Assembly (NCBI GenBank): GCA_002104905.1
Contig: MCFE01000140.1
Span: forward strand, 93,189 to 157,188
Direction of reading: 5' to 3'
Source: Basidiobolus meristosporus CBS 931.73
Taxonomy: Eukaryota > Basidiobolomycota > Basidiobolomycetes > Basidiobolales > Basidiobolaceae
DNA: 64,000 nt
Of the stretch, positions 10,991 to 22,526 are shown in pieces (the first letter of the stretch is position 1; the number at the start of each line of letters is the position of its first letter). Made by a program: the position numbers and the translations under genes. Below the pieces are notes generated by a model. It was not told where the DNA came from and ran no database searches. It saw only the letters and a list, made by a program, of their open reading frames with translations.

Positions 10991-13781
10991 GGCTATATAT
11001 CATAAAGATAGTTGCTATGGCACAATACTTTGCAATTCTACTTCATCAAAGGTATGGTATGACTATAATTCAACGCTATGAAAAATAATTTGGTCCCATG
11101 GGTGGATCTAACCCAGATCAGCCATCAAGATCCTGTTTAGAGACTGTCATAGTACCAGCAGCTTGGAATTAGTGACCCTCTTAACAACATTATAACATGA
11201 TCACAAAGGTGTTTTGCAAATTTTGCAACCAAATAAAGGGATAAAACATGACAGATTTTATTGGTGCTGTGACAATAATTCCATGTTAATGTTGCAGTCT
11301 TTTAGCACTCTACAACTATTTTAAGTGGATCCAACTGGCCAGGACATCCAATTGCCTTATATGGCAAGAAACTTGATGGTATTTTGATGGCCTCACAGCA
11401 TGACTCCAATGGCATTACATTGGCAGTATGATGGTCCACAGCTGGTTCTGCATAATGCTATTGTACCAATTTACCAAATGGTAATTCCTTTTTGTACCTC
11501 CCCTTGTACATTTCATATATTCCACTGTAGAATCACCTCCTCTTTATTTGCTTACCCACTACTACCCTGGGTATTCCACATATTTTTTGAATCTAAAAAT
11601 ACTATGGCATCCTGCTTACTAAACTCTACAAATGTGCATACCTGCCACAATTGATATACTTCTATTCCTCAACTTTAGGGCTTTTTAGTATGATACTTGC
11701 AAAGTTGCCATATACCTTGTACTGCTGGTAGCAAATACATCTTGCAAAGATATGCTTGGTTGTTGCCACTTCTGCCATGAATACCTCCTGAATATCTGCA
11801 AGGAACTTCTTGGTATTTAGCCAATATACTCCTTCTCCCTGCTGTATTCTAGTCCCCCTTATAGGTGTGCTCTGGCATTTGTTTGTGTGAACTCCGCACT
11901 GAATGGTGTAGAAGTTGGCTTGTGACCATGGGAAGTCTGGCATACCTTGGTAGAGTTTCCTAATAATGATTAGTTGCTTGTTGCACCCAACCCAACTTTG
12001 CATTACTTAACTGATTACCCACACATTGGGGCTGCTTAGCTTCTTAATGCTATAGGCATAGGTGTCTCCATGTGCACATTTGTCCTGAAATTTTCCAACT
12101 CTTCCTGGCTGTCCTGCATGTGCCCACTCATCACATCCATGATGAACTTGAAGGTAATATTCTTGATGAGACTGGGATAGGGTAGTGCCTGCAACTTGAC
12201 TTGTCTTCCTATCTCCCCACACATCTACTCCATAGGAAACTCCCACAAGGTGCAGCAAGGCTTCATATTCTCCACACACCATGCAAGATGGCGTAGAGTA
12301 TGGGTACAGTAGCAGCAGAGATCTACATGCTCATCTTTATGTTTGTAGTATAGCCGCTCAAATTCTGCCACAAACTCCTTGCACAACAGCTGTAGATACA
12401 TCAAGTTGGTATTAGTGATATGCTTCTGGATAGATATTCCAACAATGTCCACTTATGACCCCCAATGCTTCCAATGTACTCTTGGTAGGAATGGCTTCAG
12501 AATGCCACTGAATAAATACATATCTAATTCATGCAGTTTGTGCATTTGTACTGTGGCATAAGCATATGCATATTTATTGGAGCCCATGAGAAGTACTTAG
12601 GGTAGCGGACACTCTGTAATATCTTGCCCATTCTCTCAGATTTCTCCAGTACCTCAAAGAGTTCATTTAGCTTGAAATGCCCCATGTGCTACTTGGTCAT
12701 CAGTATAGGGATATGGCTGAAAGCAAATGCATTGCTCCCAGTGGAAAGCTTTTGCTCCAACAGATACCCTCTATCTTAAGTGTCTCCAGTTTCCAATTGA
12801 ATTCATATTCTGACCAATGGCTTATAGCTTGCCAACTTTGCTGCAATTGCATGCTGACTTCTCTACATTCTCTCTGTGATAGATGATATTCTCAGTGCTG
12901 GTGTTTGGGTAATATTAATGTGTGTGAGTTATGGAGTAAATCCCCTGGTTTTCACACATTTGACAGCAATACCATCCATTGTGCCTGGAAAAACCTGCTA
13001 TCTTGCTGATGGCTGGGGTATCTCCACTGCAGTTAATAGACTTGTTCCACCGTACCGTGCCAGGGCGCGCAGCGCAATCCGCGGTTGCAAAGAATGATTG
13101 GGCGCAATATTATAGCTACCAGAAGGCAGGATTGTTCTTGGACGATTTTGCACTATGCGGGACAATCTTGCACACTATGGCACAATCTGACACGATGAGG
13201 TTGGCGCGGAAGATCACGCCAACTTGTAATGCTTGCATCACGTGCGCAATCGGATACCGCTATAATGGCAGGTAAAATCTGGTATTTGGATATGTTTCTT
13301 TAATGTAAATGGAAATAAATGTGTATCACACTATAAACTATACTGATACTTACCATTTTGGTTACCCTCACTCCAATTGGACGGTATCTCAGTGGTTAAT
13401 TGGTCCAAAAGTATCCTGAAGCTGGCAGACCCCAATTGGCTCATTGACTACTGAAAAAGCTACCTGATTTGCCATCAAATATCCCATTTTGCCCATTGAG
13501 CAAGTAAATCCCTGATCCTAGTGATTGGGCAAGGTGTCATAGCTAGCACGCAAGCAATTGTGTAGGTGCAAAACAGATCCAATAGCTGCACTGGTATTAC
13601 AGATGACGTATATATATGCAGGGTGTTTATTTATAGGGGTTCTGTCTCAAATGTGAGACAACCTTGATATTACTTATATCAAAAATTTGATGATCACTGA
13701 TTTGCGATGGCTTGATTTGGATCGCAAAAAAAAAAGGGTTGTCAGGATCATTACGAATGTGAGCGATTCAAAGCGATTGCA

Positions 13782-15052
13782 TCATCTTCTCCTGGGTTTT
13801 TTTCTCACAGGGATTACTACTGAAGCATTTGGTAGTGACTCACTTTGCACACCTATACTACTTCCTGGCTGACTATCATCTTGGCTACTTGTGTATTTGT
13901 AGTCAGTATTTTGCCTCCTAGTTGATGAGTGCAATGCTGCAGCTTGGCCGCGCTGAATCGCTCTGACTGAACCAACTGAACCAACTGAACCGGCCTGTAG
14001 TGCCACGCGCTGACGCGTTCTTTTACTTGCCAAGGGCTCCGGTGGTTGAGTCACTTCATGTTGGTCATCATCAGTCAGTTCACCAGAAGTAACTTGCTGA
14101 TGGTCAGGCAAAACGGCACGTGCAGGCGCGCCTTGACACGTTGAGATGGCCCTTGGCTGAGTTCAATGTGATGCCGCATGTTGACGCGACTTGGTCCGCT
14201 CCAATGGACTTGTGTCTAAATGAGCAGTTTGGCAAGTTCTGGTAGTTTTGCTCTGAAGCGCGCGCGTTGACCCAACACACGTTGACTCAATGTGCGTGAC
14301 TCAACGCGGGGCGTCCTGGTAAAGGGTGTTGGCGTAGTCTGGACTGACGTGCGCCGGCGCGCTGTGGTTGCAAGAGATGGTAGGGAATCCAGCAAGGTGT
14401 GCTGGCGCGATCTGGACGATGTTGCTTGCGGTCTGTATTCTTCCTCCTGAAGCTCACCATCTGATTCCTCAAGGTATTCACTTACCCTCTGTCTGATACT
14501 TTGGAGCTGTTGCCTGGATGAGTGCTGTGTATATTGCTCTTGGAAGCCACTTAGCTCTACTAATATATCACGTAGTACATTAGTCATTTGAGGCAAAAAC
14601 TCATTCAAAATCTCTTTGTTTCCCAAAGTTGAGGCACAAACGGACACGTCCGGCCCGTACTGTGCAAATTGCACGCGAAATTGTTCCTGCACGGCTTCCT
14701 CGTCAAATCCCCTCACTCTCAGCTCATTCTTGATTTCAATACTTGTCTTGTTATATATCTTTTTACATACATCGGCTGGCATCTTGATGTAGAACTCATG
14801 CCACAGCTTTCTACTCAAATTCTTCCATCTTTGTCGACTCTCTGAGGTATCTAGTTCTGCTAGATTAATCAGTAGTGCCCAAATATCTGTATGAAGGCTC
14901 ATCATAGACACTTGGGCCATACTAAAATCATTTGGCGAGAACTTGAACGGAGCCAACATCAACTTTTCCGGTCTGGACCGCACTTGTGAGCTGGGGGATG
15001 GGTTTTGTCTGGGTTGTACTAAAGATGAGTTGAGGCTTGGTATGGGGACCAT
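13782..15052 (-). pseudogene. Harbinger second ORF (Myb/SANT-like partner), probable frameshift
   Basis: 14216-15052 encodes 278 residues starting MVPIPSLNSS. Residues about 50-120 (WALLINLAELDTSE...RQRWKNLSRKLWHEF) form a helical, Trp-spaced region like the Myb/SANT or MADF-type DNA-binding domains of Harbinger partner proteins. A Ser/Arg-rich tail follows. The frame closes at 14216. A second open piece (13782-14111, MPDHQQVTSG to KKPRRR, with a basic nuclear-signal-like end) continues in another frame. In copy 2 (60.2 kb) the sequence across the gap lacks one base and stays open longer, so a single-base insertion here is likely; an intron is the alternative. Known role in the family: nuclear import and targeting of the transposase. 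Confidence 0.65.
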
Positions 15053-15411
15053 AGCAACGGATTTGGATACTTATACAGCAGTATATTGGCATCAACCTGG
15101 TCTTATATGAAATATATATGAAAACTAAAGTGATTGTTGAATTTTCCATATATTATGCATGATGCATCTCGGATCGCGTTGACACGGATCAGATTACATC
15201 AATTGCAGATTTCCTATTTGATTATAGACCTATGATTAAAGCATCAATAAAAGTACCAAGGCATTGTTTGCGGATGATTTTTGCGACATAATAATGGGAT
15301 ACATGGCAATTGATGGAGATTTAACCATAATGTGTTAAAAATCAGATAAATAACGCAGATCGCGCCGAATCAATTCAAACCGCCACCATACGATCATCCA
15401 TCAATTTTAAT
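15053..15411. promoter_or_regulatory. Divergent promoter gap of the Harbinger element
   Basis: 359 bp, AT-rich, between the two divergent starts. It is conserved in order and largely in sequence in copy 2 (57983-58341). No single core box stands out. Confidence 0.5.
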
Positions 15412-16296
15412 ATGACTTACTCATCTGAATGGTCTTTTCTCATCAATCCCATCACTACCACTGGATTTCCTTTTGACACACTGGAGGAGATCTATTCCAA
15501 GTACTGTGGACCATCAACCCCAATCTACTCAAGGAGATCCCTTGTTAAGCTTCTCTGCTATTACAAGAACTATTGCCCTACAAGGTTTCATCCCACCATC
15601 CATGGCAACAAAAGTCCTAGAAGCTTTCATTCCCAGCTGACAGCAATGGAGAACCACCTTGCAGAGGGTATGAATGACTTAGAGCAAGCTTGGAATACTA
15701 GGTTCAGAAGCTCCAATAGACTTCCATATCCCAGAGTGTTCAGCAACAGGTTCCATATCAGGAGTATTTTGGATACCTTCCCAGTGAGGATTAACAGACC
15801 TTCTAGAGGGCAGAGGCACTTTTATTCTGGCAAGTACAAGGCACACTGTGTGAAGTTTCAAGCACTGTCTGACATTGAGGGTAACATCATCTGGTTTAGT
15901 GGGCCATTTGCTGGAAGTAGGCATGACAAAGCTCTCTGGGTAGAGAATCATCCTGAATTCAGTAGAGGGGAGAAATGTATGGCAGACTTGGCCTATATAG
16001 GAGAGGATTGTCAGAGATTAGGATGTATTACAGCTTATAGGAAGCCAAGGAATGGTGTGCTTAGCAGGAAGCAGAAGCTCTACAATGAGATATTTAATCA
16101 TTTCAGAGTAAGGGTAGAGCACACATCTGGATATTTGAAGAGATTCAGCATATTGGCAGGTAAATACAGAGGAAAGTCATATATAGGAGAAAACAGCAGA
16201 ATAGGTAAAATAGTTAAGATACTTATCAATGCACAGTATGTTCATACAAGAAGATATCCACTGAGAGAAATGTGTCTGGAGCATTATGAAGAGTAA
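15412..16296 (+). CDS. Harbinger DDE transposase
   Basis: 294 residues, one open frame from MTYSSEWSFL to LEHYEE. It has the DDE_Tnp_4 (PIF/Harbinger) pattern: LDTFPVRINRP (Asp121, likely first acid), YSGKYKAHCVKFQALSDIEG, FAGSRHDKALW (Asp172), KCMADLAYIGEDC (Asp192) and FRVRVEHTSGYLKRF (Glu246). I take Asp121, Asp192 and Glu246 as the likely triad; the exact assignment is inference. The length is short for the family (often 350-450). The N-terminal helix-turn-helix is only suggested by residues 20-60. The copy at 57098-57982 is about 97% identical by eye but has a stop at codon 176; this one has no visible defect. It acts in the nucleus, cutting at the element ends with a 3-bp target site. 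Confidence 0.9.
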   Translation: MTYSSEWSFLINPITTTGFPFDTLEEIYSKYCGPSTPIYSRRSLVKLLCYYKNYCPTRFHPTIHGNKSPRSFHSQLTAMENHLAEGMNDLEQAWNTRFRSSNRLPYPRVFSNRFHIRSILDTFPVRINRPSRGQRHFYSGKYKAHCVKFQALSDIEGNIIWFSGPFAGSRHDKALWVENHPEFSRGEKCMADLAYIGEDCQRLGCITAYRKPRNGVLSRKQKLYNEIFNHFRVRVEHTSGYLKRFSILAGKYRGKSYIGENSRIGKIVKILINAQYVHTRRYPLREMCLEHYEE

Positions 16297-18037
16297 ATAA
16301 AGCAAGGAAAGCACTATTCTGAGCAACATAAGTAAGATTGAGTAAAATTACCAGTAACTGTATCATACCACTGGCATCATGGTAGAAATTATAGTGCCAG
16401 ATGGTGCCGTAGAGTGCCAGATCAATCCGGCACTATAAACTGGCTGGCACTATGTGGCACTATCCAACAGAACAAGTCTAATAATATGGGCTTTTACATG
16501 CCAGTCATTTACTGTTATCCCACTGGAAAGCATACAAAACTCATCCAGCAATGGATATAGGTTGTTATCCAGGTTGGATGGTGACTTAGGCCCAGATACC
16601 AGTGAGACTACCATCAGATTATTGCTTTGATACTGTAAGATGGGCAGCAGACTCAGATTGATGAGAATCAGTGGCTGGCAGGGTTTGCTGGTAGAGTACT
16701 TGTTTAATGAGAGTCCATCAAGTGCCAAGGCAATGGCATAGTAATACATACCTTCAAAGTAGCCCTTGCTTCTTAGCTGTTTGCAATGTTTGCCATTGAT
16801 TATATTGGATATGTTTGCGCTTGATTGATACTGAGTGTGGTACTCTATATCTTAGCAATATTTGTTGGACTGCATCAGCTTCCTCAGACAGGGTATGACC
16901 GGAATATATCTGGAGTGTGAACAGTGTTTTACCTCAATGGTGGTAAATTCCTGACAATTTGGACAGGTTAATTGATAGCATTTTTGGATGTGAATGCCAT
17001 GTAACTGTTGACACATGCTGGAATCAGGACAGTCTCTGGATCATATGTTGCCAGCCACATGGTGGTTGTCCGCTTGTACCATGTATATGGTAAGTTGCAT
17101 CCCAGTATGATTTTGGCAAGAAGTAGTAATAAATCCTCAAAGCCTCCATTACTGATATTAGTGGAAACACGCCACTTCTCTAGCCACAACATTACATCAT
17201 TCATCAGTAGATGGATTGCTGGGCTCACTTGGCTCTATAAAGTATCCTTGGCATTTGTTTCAACAGGTGTTGTCTAATTGCATATAGGGATTTTACTGGG
17301 CTCATATGTGGTACTGTTGTAAGGGGAGATAGGCTGAAAATCCATCAGTGAGCATTCTTTGTCAGAGCTATCACTCTGCCTGCCATATTCAGAATGCTGA
17401 TGTGAGCCTAAAGGTTCCACAAACTCACCTGACACAGTTTGTGTAAGGTGACAAAGATGGCCAGGTGCCAATATAGAATTATCAACTGACTGGCAAGATA
17501 TTGTTGGTATGGTATTGACCAATGAATAGTCAAAAATGACTTGGGTGGCAAAACACTGGTCTTGATCCTTGTAATACTTCCTATGCTGTATGTTTGCTTC
17601 ATGGCTGAGAGGCTTGCCACAATAGCTACATGGTCTTTTTTCTCTTCTCTTACAGTGTTGAGTCAAAGTAGTCTTGTCTATGGGGCAAACAGTTTGACCT
17701 TCAACAATGTAACGCTATTATATCACTTTTTGGTCAATACTCATGTGAACTTAAGACAGTCTTGTATTTGAGACATTGCACCTATATTAATGTAAGATTC
17801 AATGATGACCCACCAAAATAAGCATTATAAATAAAGTTGTGGCACTGCATACACACAAATATGTAACACTATTTCCCCCTTGGTTTGACTCACTTCCTTA
17901 TATATGCTGCCAAAAAATAAAGCAAAGTTGTCTGGTTCCTAACCAAACCCCACCACTGATGGCAACAGACAAATGCTTGGACAACAGCTTGCTTTGACAT
18001 TCAGTGCAACAAGCAGGGCTACATCCAAAAAGGCCCT

Positions 18038-20280
18038 GTGGACAGTGTGCCCATTGAAGGTAATAATGCGGACTCCTCAGGCTCTCAGTCAAGTAGGCAA
18101 CTGAGAACCTCTGCAGAGCCACAAGCTGACCATTATGCTCAGGCAGATGAGAATGTAGCAAATGCAGTACCCTCAGTTGAAGACCAGCAAGTGGCTGTCA
18201 TAACAGCACCACCACCCATGTTAGCAAGTATGTTGTCTGCTCATAACAAAGCATTAGTGAACCAATTAGGTGCAGTGGCTGATAGGATAGATGCAATGGC
18301 CCAGAGAAATAAGGGAATAGTCCAGAAACAGAATGAGCAGATAATATGTGTAGAGCCATGAATATTGCTGGTAGAGAAAGCAGTATCTTTGCTGCAAAGA
18401 AGGAACCCAAGTAGCTCAATGTCACAGCCAAGAATTGAGCCATTTCCCAATGTAACAGCAGAGGAACACTGTACAGTCTTTGATGCACAACAACAGTGCC
18501 CAAAGATGTAGCCCACAGAAAAACCTATCACAGCATGGAGGGAGACAATGTGGTGGTTATACCAAAGCCTAAAAATCAAAAGACCTTGAAATCTGCAAAG
18601 CCATTTTAGTGGTGTCAAAGAGACACCCACTAACAGATGTGCTCATTCCCATATTTTCCACCTCCCTGTTTCTCTACTACACTTATTTTAGTTTTATCAC
18701 ATTTGTCTTACTTGATCAGTACTATCCCATTAGCCGGCTGACTATCACATCAGCTTACCTTATTGCATAAGTTATCCCTTACTTTATGTAAGATTACTAG
18801 CTGTAAGTGCTTTGACATTAGGCAAGTACCCATGCCAATACCTGTGACACATGATCAAACTGTGTCACCATCCCTACCATTTCTATACCATATATGGTAT
18901 CCCTATGTTATGCAGGTTTCAAAGTACTGATTCCTGATTGGTTGGATGTGCTGTGCCCATACCTACTTAGAATTCTCTTAGCTCACTCTGATGTCATTAA
19001 GATTTCTATTGATCTCTAGAACCTTCTGGAGCACCATGATTAGTGATCACTTGGCTTGGATTTAAACAGGCAAACAGAGTTTGGCCAGCATTGGTTTGCT
19101 AAGAAAGTATCTGAAGAGTAGCAGAAGCTGTCAAAGGCAGAAGAATAAGGTTGCCATGGCTAAAAGCCAGTGGCTTCCTCAAGAGCCTGTTACAAGCAGG
19201 GCTGAAAGCTCCAGACAAGCATCAAAGAGACATCAGGTAGCTGGAAGAGTGCCAATTAGGGACAAGCAGGCGGACACAGATGCACCAGGACAACATTTAT
19301 CAAGGACAAAGTGTAGCACCACTCAAGAAGCACTCAGTGAAAGTAGCAGTGAAGGACCTGGCAGTGATAAAAATCAGTGGCTTTTACAGGAGCCTGTCAC
19401 AACTCCAGCTGAGAGCTCAAAACAAGCAGAAAAGAAACCTCAGGCTGTCAGGAGAGTGCCAGAAAGGGACAAGCAGGCCAAAACAAATGTGTCAGAGCAG
19501 AATTCATCAAGGAAAGAATGCAATCTTTACAAGAAGCACTCAGACAAAGTAGCAGTGAAAGACCTTGCAGCAATAAAGGAAAAGGTAAAGGGAAAAATGC
19601 CTACCCAAGCCTGAGACAGGGAGGCATGGAACAAAAACTGTAGCTCTCACCAATCAATGCCGCAAGCCTGGAGCAGACTGAATCACATTATAACTAAGAA
19701 ATTACCAACAAGAAAGCAGCTGTTTTCACAAGAGTTGGAAGCACAGACAGTTGAGCTACACTCCAGCAAGGTAGATGAGTTTACTGAAAAAGGCAATTTG
19801 TCTACCTCAGCCTCCACATCCTCCATTGCTGACACAGTGGAGATCCCACTGACTGCCAAAGCTACAACATCAAGAGCTTGAAAGACTATCACAATGCCTT
19901 AAGTGGAATTTTGGAACATTAATAGGCACACCAAGAGGTTGCAGCACTTCTTCATGAGCAGTGCTCAAGAAAACACACTGGAATATTGCAAGGATTCATT
20001 GCAAAGACTGGCAGATGAGGTGCTAGAACCTGCTGTGCCAGCTGAAGACCAGGACATGTGGGAACCAGTGAATGAGCAGTGGCACAAAGCCATTGGGTTC
20101 CCACTAAAGTCATGGAAGCAGAGCATTACAGCAGAAATACTTATTGAGTGGTGGATTTTAATGGAGTTACTTATTGAGTGTTGGGTTGGGCTTAATGTTA
20201 GTGTAGGGTATAGGGACTTGTATAGGTCGATACAATTGGCAATTGAGGTACAACTGAAGTTTCAACAGAAATAAATCAAT
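18038..20280 (+). pseudogene. Partner ORF of the Tnp2 element, copy T2, interrupted
   Basis: Divergent from the Tnp2 relic. First block 18038-18361 (EGNNADSSGSQSSRQ..., then IDAMAQRNKGIVQKQ, possibly coiled coil). After an LTR fragment (18605-19057), 19081-19614 holds two tandem 69-residue units, each opening (K)xQWL(P/L)QEPVT...AESS(R/K)QA and ending GSDK-like. The last block (19903-20274) reads SAQENTLEYCKDSLQRLADEVLEPAVPAEDQ. Stops and the LTR make it non-functional. I recognise no domain. A second ORF is usual for CACTA elements, where it binds subterminal repeats; applying that here is inference. Confidence 0.6.
18605..19057 (+). repeat. Solo LTR fragment (TGTAGTGG family), 3' truncated
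   Basis: Starts tttagtggtgtc and matches the first 450 bp of the complete copy at 58722-59792. It sits at the same site as the insertion at 31041. Its 3' half and about 160 bp of the host ORF are deleted. Confidence 0.75.
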
Positions 20281-20599
20281 TTGTATGGATGAAAAGTTAG
20301 AGAAATGGTTAAGTCAGGAAGTAAGGAGTGTGAAAAAGAGGCAATAGCCAATCAATGCACACAAATGTAGGAGGCAATAGAGTGTCCAGGATTAGAAAGT
20401 GAGCAAACTGGCAGGGAACCAATCAAAAGCCACTAATGCATTGTTGTGATGAAAAATTTTGACCAAGTTTTTTGTGAAATCTGGGGTGCAATTATTCTTC
20501 AATGGTCTCTAGACAGTGTCCTGACAGGATCAGTACCTCTTAGTCACAGGACTTTAGCTTTGTGATAGCCTTTTGATGGGATCATCTCATAACTTTTCA

Positions 20600-21440
20600 T
20601 AGGGTACCTCAAGTCAGTCTAAGTATATTCAATGTATACCCAGGATTCTCCAAGTGGTACACTTTCAACCAGCAGCTAGGTTCTATAGTGACAAACATCC
20701 TGTTGGTCAAATGCAACCAAATAAAGAGAACTTGGTGCCATTTTGAGGCCCCGGCTCCCTTACCAGCATATGGCTGGGAGTTTGATGTATACTTCACTAG
20801 GAAAACATCCAGATATCTCATATTCAGTAGGAGTTGTCAGCTAATCTAGCCAGAACAATGGATTTGATCATATTGCAGTAGTTGAGCATATTTTTAGATA
20901 CTTGAAAGGTACTGCTGACATCTGCTCAAGGTTCTCATTTAAGGGCTCAGAGCAGGATCTCTTGGGAAGCTCTGATGCTGATTAGGATCAAAATTTTGAA
21001 GACAAAAGACCTGCCACAAGATACACATTTTTATACTGCAAAGAAGCAATCTCATGGAAGTCAAGAAAGCAACCAACTATAGCACTTTCCATCATATTGG
21101 CAGAGTATATGGCAGTCTATGAGGGTACAAAAGTAGCAATAAGGCCAGTAAAACTGCTTAAAGACTTAGGCTTATATCACAAAGCCCTTACCACTTTGTT
21201 TCAAGATAATCATGGATGCATAAAATAGGTAGAAATCCACCTTTCCATGGCTAAGCTGAGCACATAGATATTAGACATCATACATGTGTAAAGCTATAGA
21301 AAATAGACTTGTTAGTTTAGCTCACTGTCCTACAGATGAGATGATTGCAAACATACTTACCAAGCCATTAACTGGTGGCATGTTTGCATGTCCAGATCAA
21401 AATTAGGACTTGTTAGCACTGGCATTTAGTTAAGTGGGAG
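20600..21440 (+). pseudogene. Copia pol 3' remnant (RT tail and RNase H), block copy 1
   Basis: Fragments match RT and RNase H of the other Copia elements: a YIQ...-like segment at about 20610, SSDADxDQNFEDKRPAT at about 20970, and AEYMAVYEGTK at about 21100. No start and many stops. It is the shorter twin of 33400-35227, with about 1 kb of 5' sequence deleted at about 20600. Confidence 0.75.
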
Positions 21441-21788
21441 TGTTGTTAATATTTGTAGTTGCTCCTGAGTGTTCACCTGACTTAGTCATCTATACCTTTA
21501 CCTACAAATCTGCAAGAGTTCTGACCAGATTCCTTGTTGGAATTCACTTGGAATATCTTGCTAAAACATCAGGTAACCACAACATGAGATCACTCGAAGT
21601 TGCCTAAGCAGCCCTAAACTTTGCTTACATGTGATTGGGACCTTTGCAAGCCTGTTCTCCACATTTGCTTTGCCAAGATCATGCCAAAGTATAAATACCA
21701 CATTTACAACTCTTGTATCATTAAGTGAAACCCACATAAGTTATTTGTTTTCCTGATCACTTCATGTACCTCCAAAGCACTTGAAACA
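21441..21788 (+). repeat. LTR of a diverged Copia subfamily (348 bp)
   Basis: Starts tgttgttaat and ends acttgaaaca. It shares the layout of the 349-bp Copia LTR, including the agtataaata TATA-like box. Its twin is at 35228-35574. Confidence 0.8.
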
Positions 21789-22166
21789 TTTTACTTTATC
21801 ATTGCACCTGAGAATTGCCCAAACATACCCATTTGAATTGCCACCTACAATCCTTAGAGAATTCTAACCAAATCCCTTAACAAGATATACAGAGCTTGCA
21901 TCAAGATAAGCAACCCCAGACTTTGTGCACATGTTATTTTGCCATGATCATGCTTGGAAATTCTGGGGCTGTTGGGACAGCTTAGAGACCTTTGATTTTT
22001 TAGGTACCTGACATCTTGGTGAAGAAATTCCAAGCAAATCCTTACAAGCCATCTGGTAAGGCTTCTCTGTGACTTATAGTCAATGATCTGGGTGACCAAG
22101 TTAGGTGTATATTTTGGTGTAATTACAAATCTAACAATAGATTCCATGTTGTCTTCATGTTCTTCT
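21789..22166. repeat. Two degenerate half-LTRs in inverted orientation
   Basis: The first part (about 21800-21950) resembles a forward Copia LTR (gagaattgcccaaac, aaatcccttaacaag). From about 21950 the sequence resembles the reverse complement (ggggctgttgggacagctt, tttttaggtacctgacat). The minus-strand ORF here is chance. Its twin is at 35575-35957. Confidence 0.6.
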
Positions 22167-22515
22167 TGTTGTAAGAGTCTTGGAGATATTGGAAGTGATT
22201 TGGAGAACAAGTAGATTATGTGGTTTTCACTTAATAATTTATTGAATGTAACAGTAGTATTTATACTTTTACCTGGTCTTGGCATTACAAACACGTAGAA
22301 TAGGTTAAGGAAGGTCCCAAGAACATGTGTGCAAAGTTTGGGGCTGTTTGGACAACTTTGAGAATTTTCATGTTCTGGGTACCTGGTATTTTGGTGAAAA
22401 TATTCTAAGTAAATCCCGACAAGGAATTTGGTCAGTATTCTCTAGGATTTGAAGGTGATGATCTAAGTGACTAAGTTAGGTGAATATTTAGGTGGAAATA
22501 CAAATTTTCACAACA
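22167..22515 (-). repeat. 3' LTR of Copia copy 2
   Basis: 349 bp; on the minus strand it runs tgttgtgaaaatttg to cttacaaca. The TATA-like box, on the minus strand, is at about 22255-22266. Confidence 0.93.
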
Positions 22516-22526
22516 CTCCTACTCAG

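Larger units (their letters stand above)
13038..16479 (+). mobile_element. PIF/Harbinger DNA transposon, copy 1, structurally complete
   Basis: Ends are inverted: agacttgttcc at 13038 and gaacaagtct at 16470-16479, with related sequence continuing inward (ggatagtgcca-like). The flanks carry the 3-bp direct repeat aat (13035-13037 and 16480-16482), the Harbinger target size. Inside are a DDE transposase (plus) and a second protein (minus), transcribed divergently from a 359-bp gap, the usual two-gene Harbinger layout. It is much richer in CpG than the surrounding relics, so it arrived late. It splits the Tnp2 gene of copy T2 and is absent from the equivalent place in copy T3. Confidence 0.9.
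10991..17831 (-). pseudogene. CACTA-type Tnp2 transposase relic, copy T2 (split by a Harbinger insertion)
   Basis: Read on the minus strand from 17831. An N-terminal zinc-finger-like CKRREKRPCSYCGK...H...H lies at 17274-17666. ISNGGFEDLLLLLAK and WLATYDPETVLIP follow (17008-17228), then the Transposase_21 block ALALDGLSLNKYSTSK...PLILINLSLLPIL...SLVSGPKSP (16450-16749), whose Asp in LDG is the likely first catalytic acid. The C-terminal part resumes beyond the Harbinger element at 12960 and runs down to about 11534 (HFKLNEP-like, EELENFRT, SPNVWVIS). Several stops and shifts are present. From 10991 to 11533 it is the element's non-coding end. Nuclear DNA transposase, inactive here. Confidence 0.78.

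Noticed and set aside
15679-15951. Minus-strand ORF inside the Harbinger transposase, also in copy 2 (57470-57715)
   Set aside because: Conserved in both copies only because the transposase strand is conserved; no start context or motif of its own.
21854-22294. 146-codon minus-strand ORF, twin at 35641-35934
   Set aside because: Runs through LTR sequence and degenerate half-LTRs; it is non-coding LTR read in frame.
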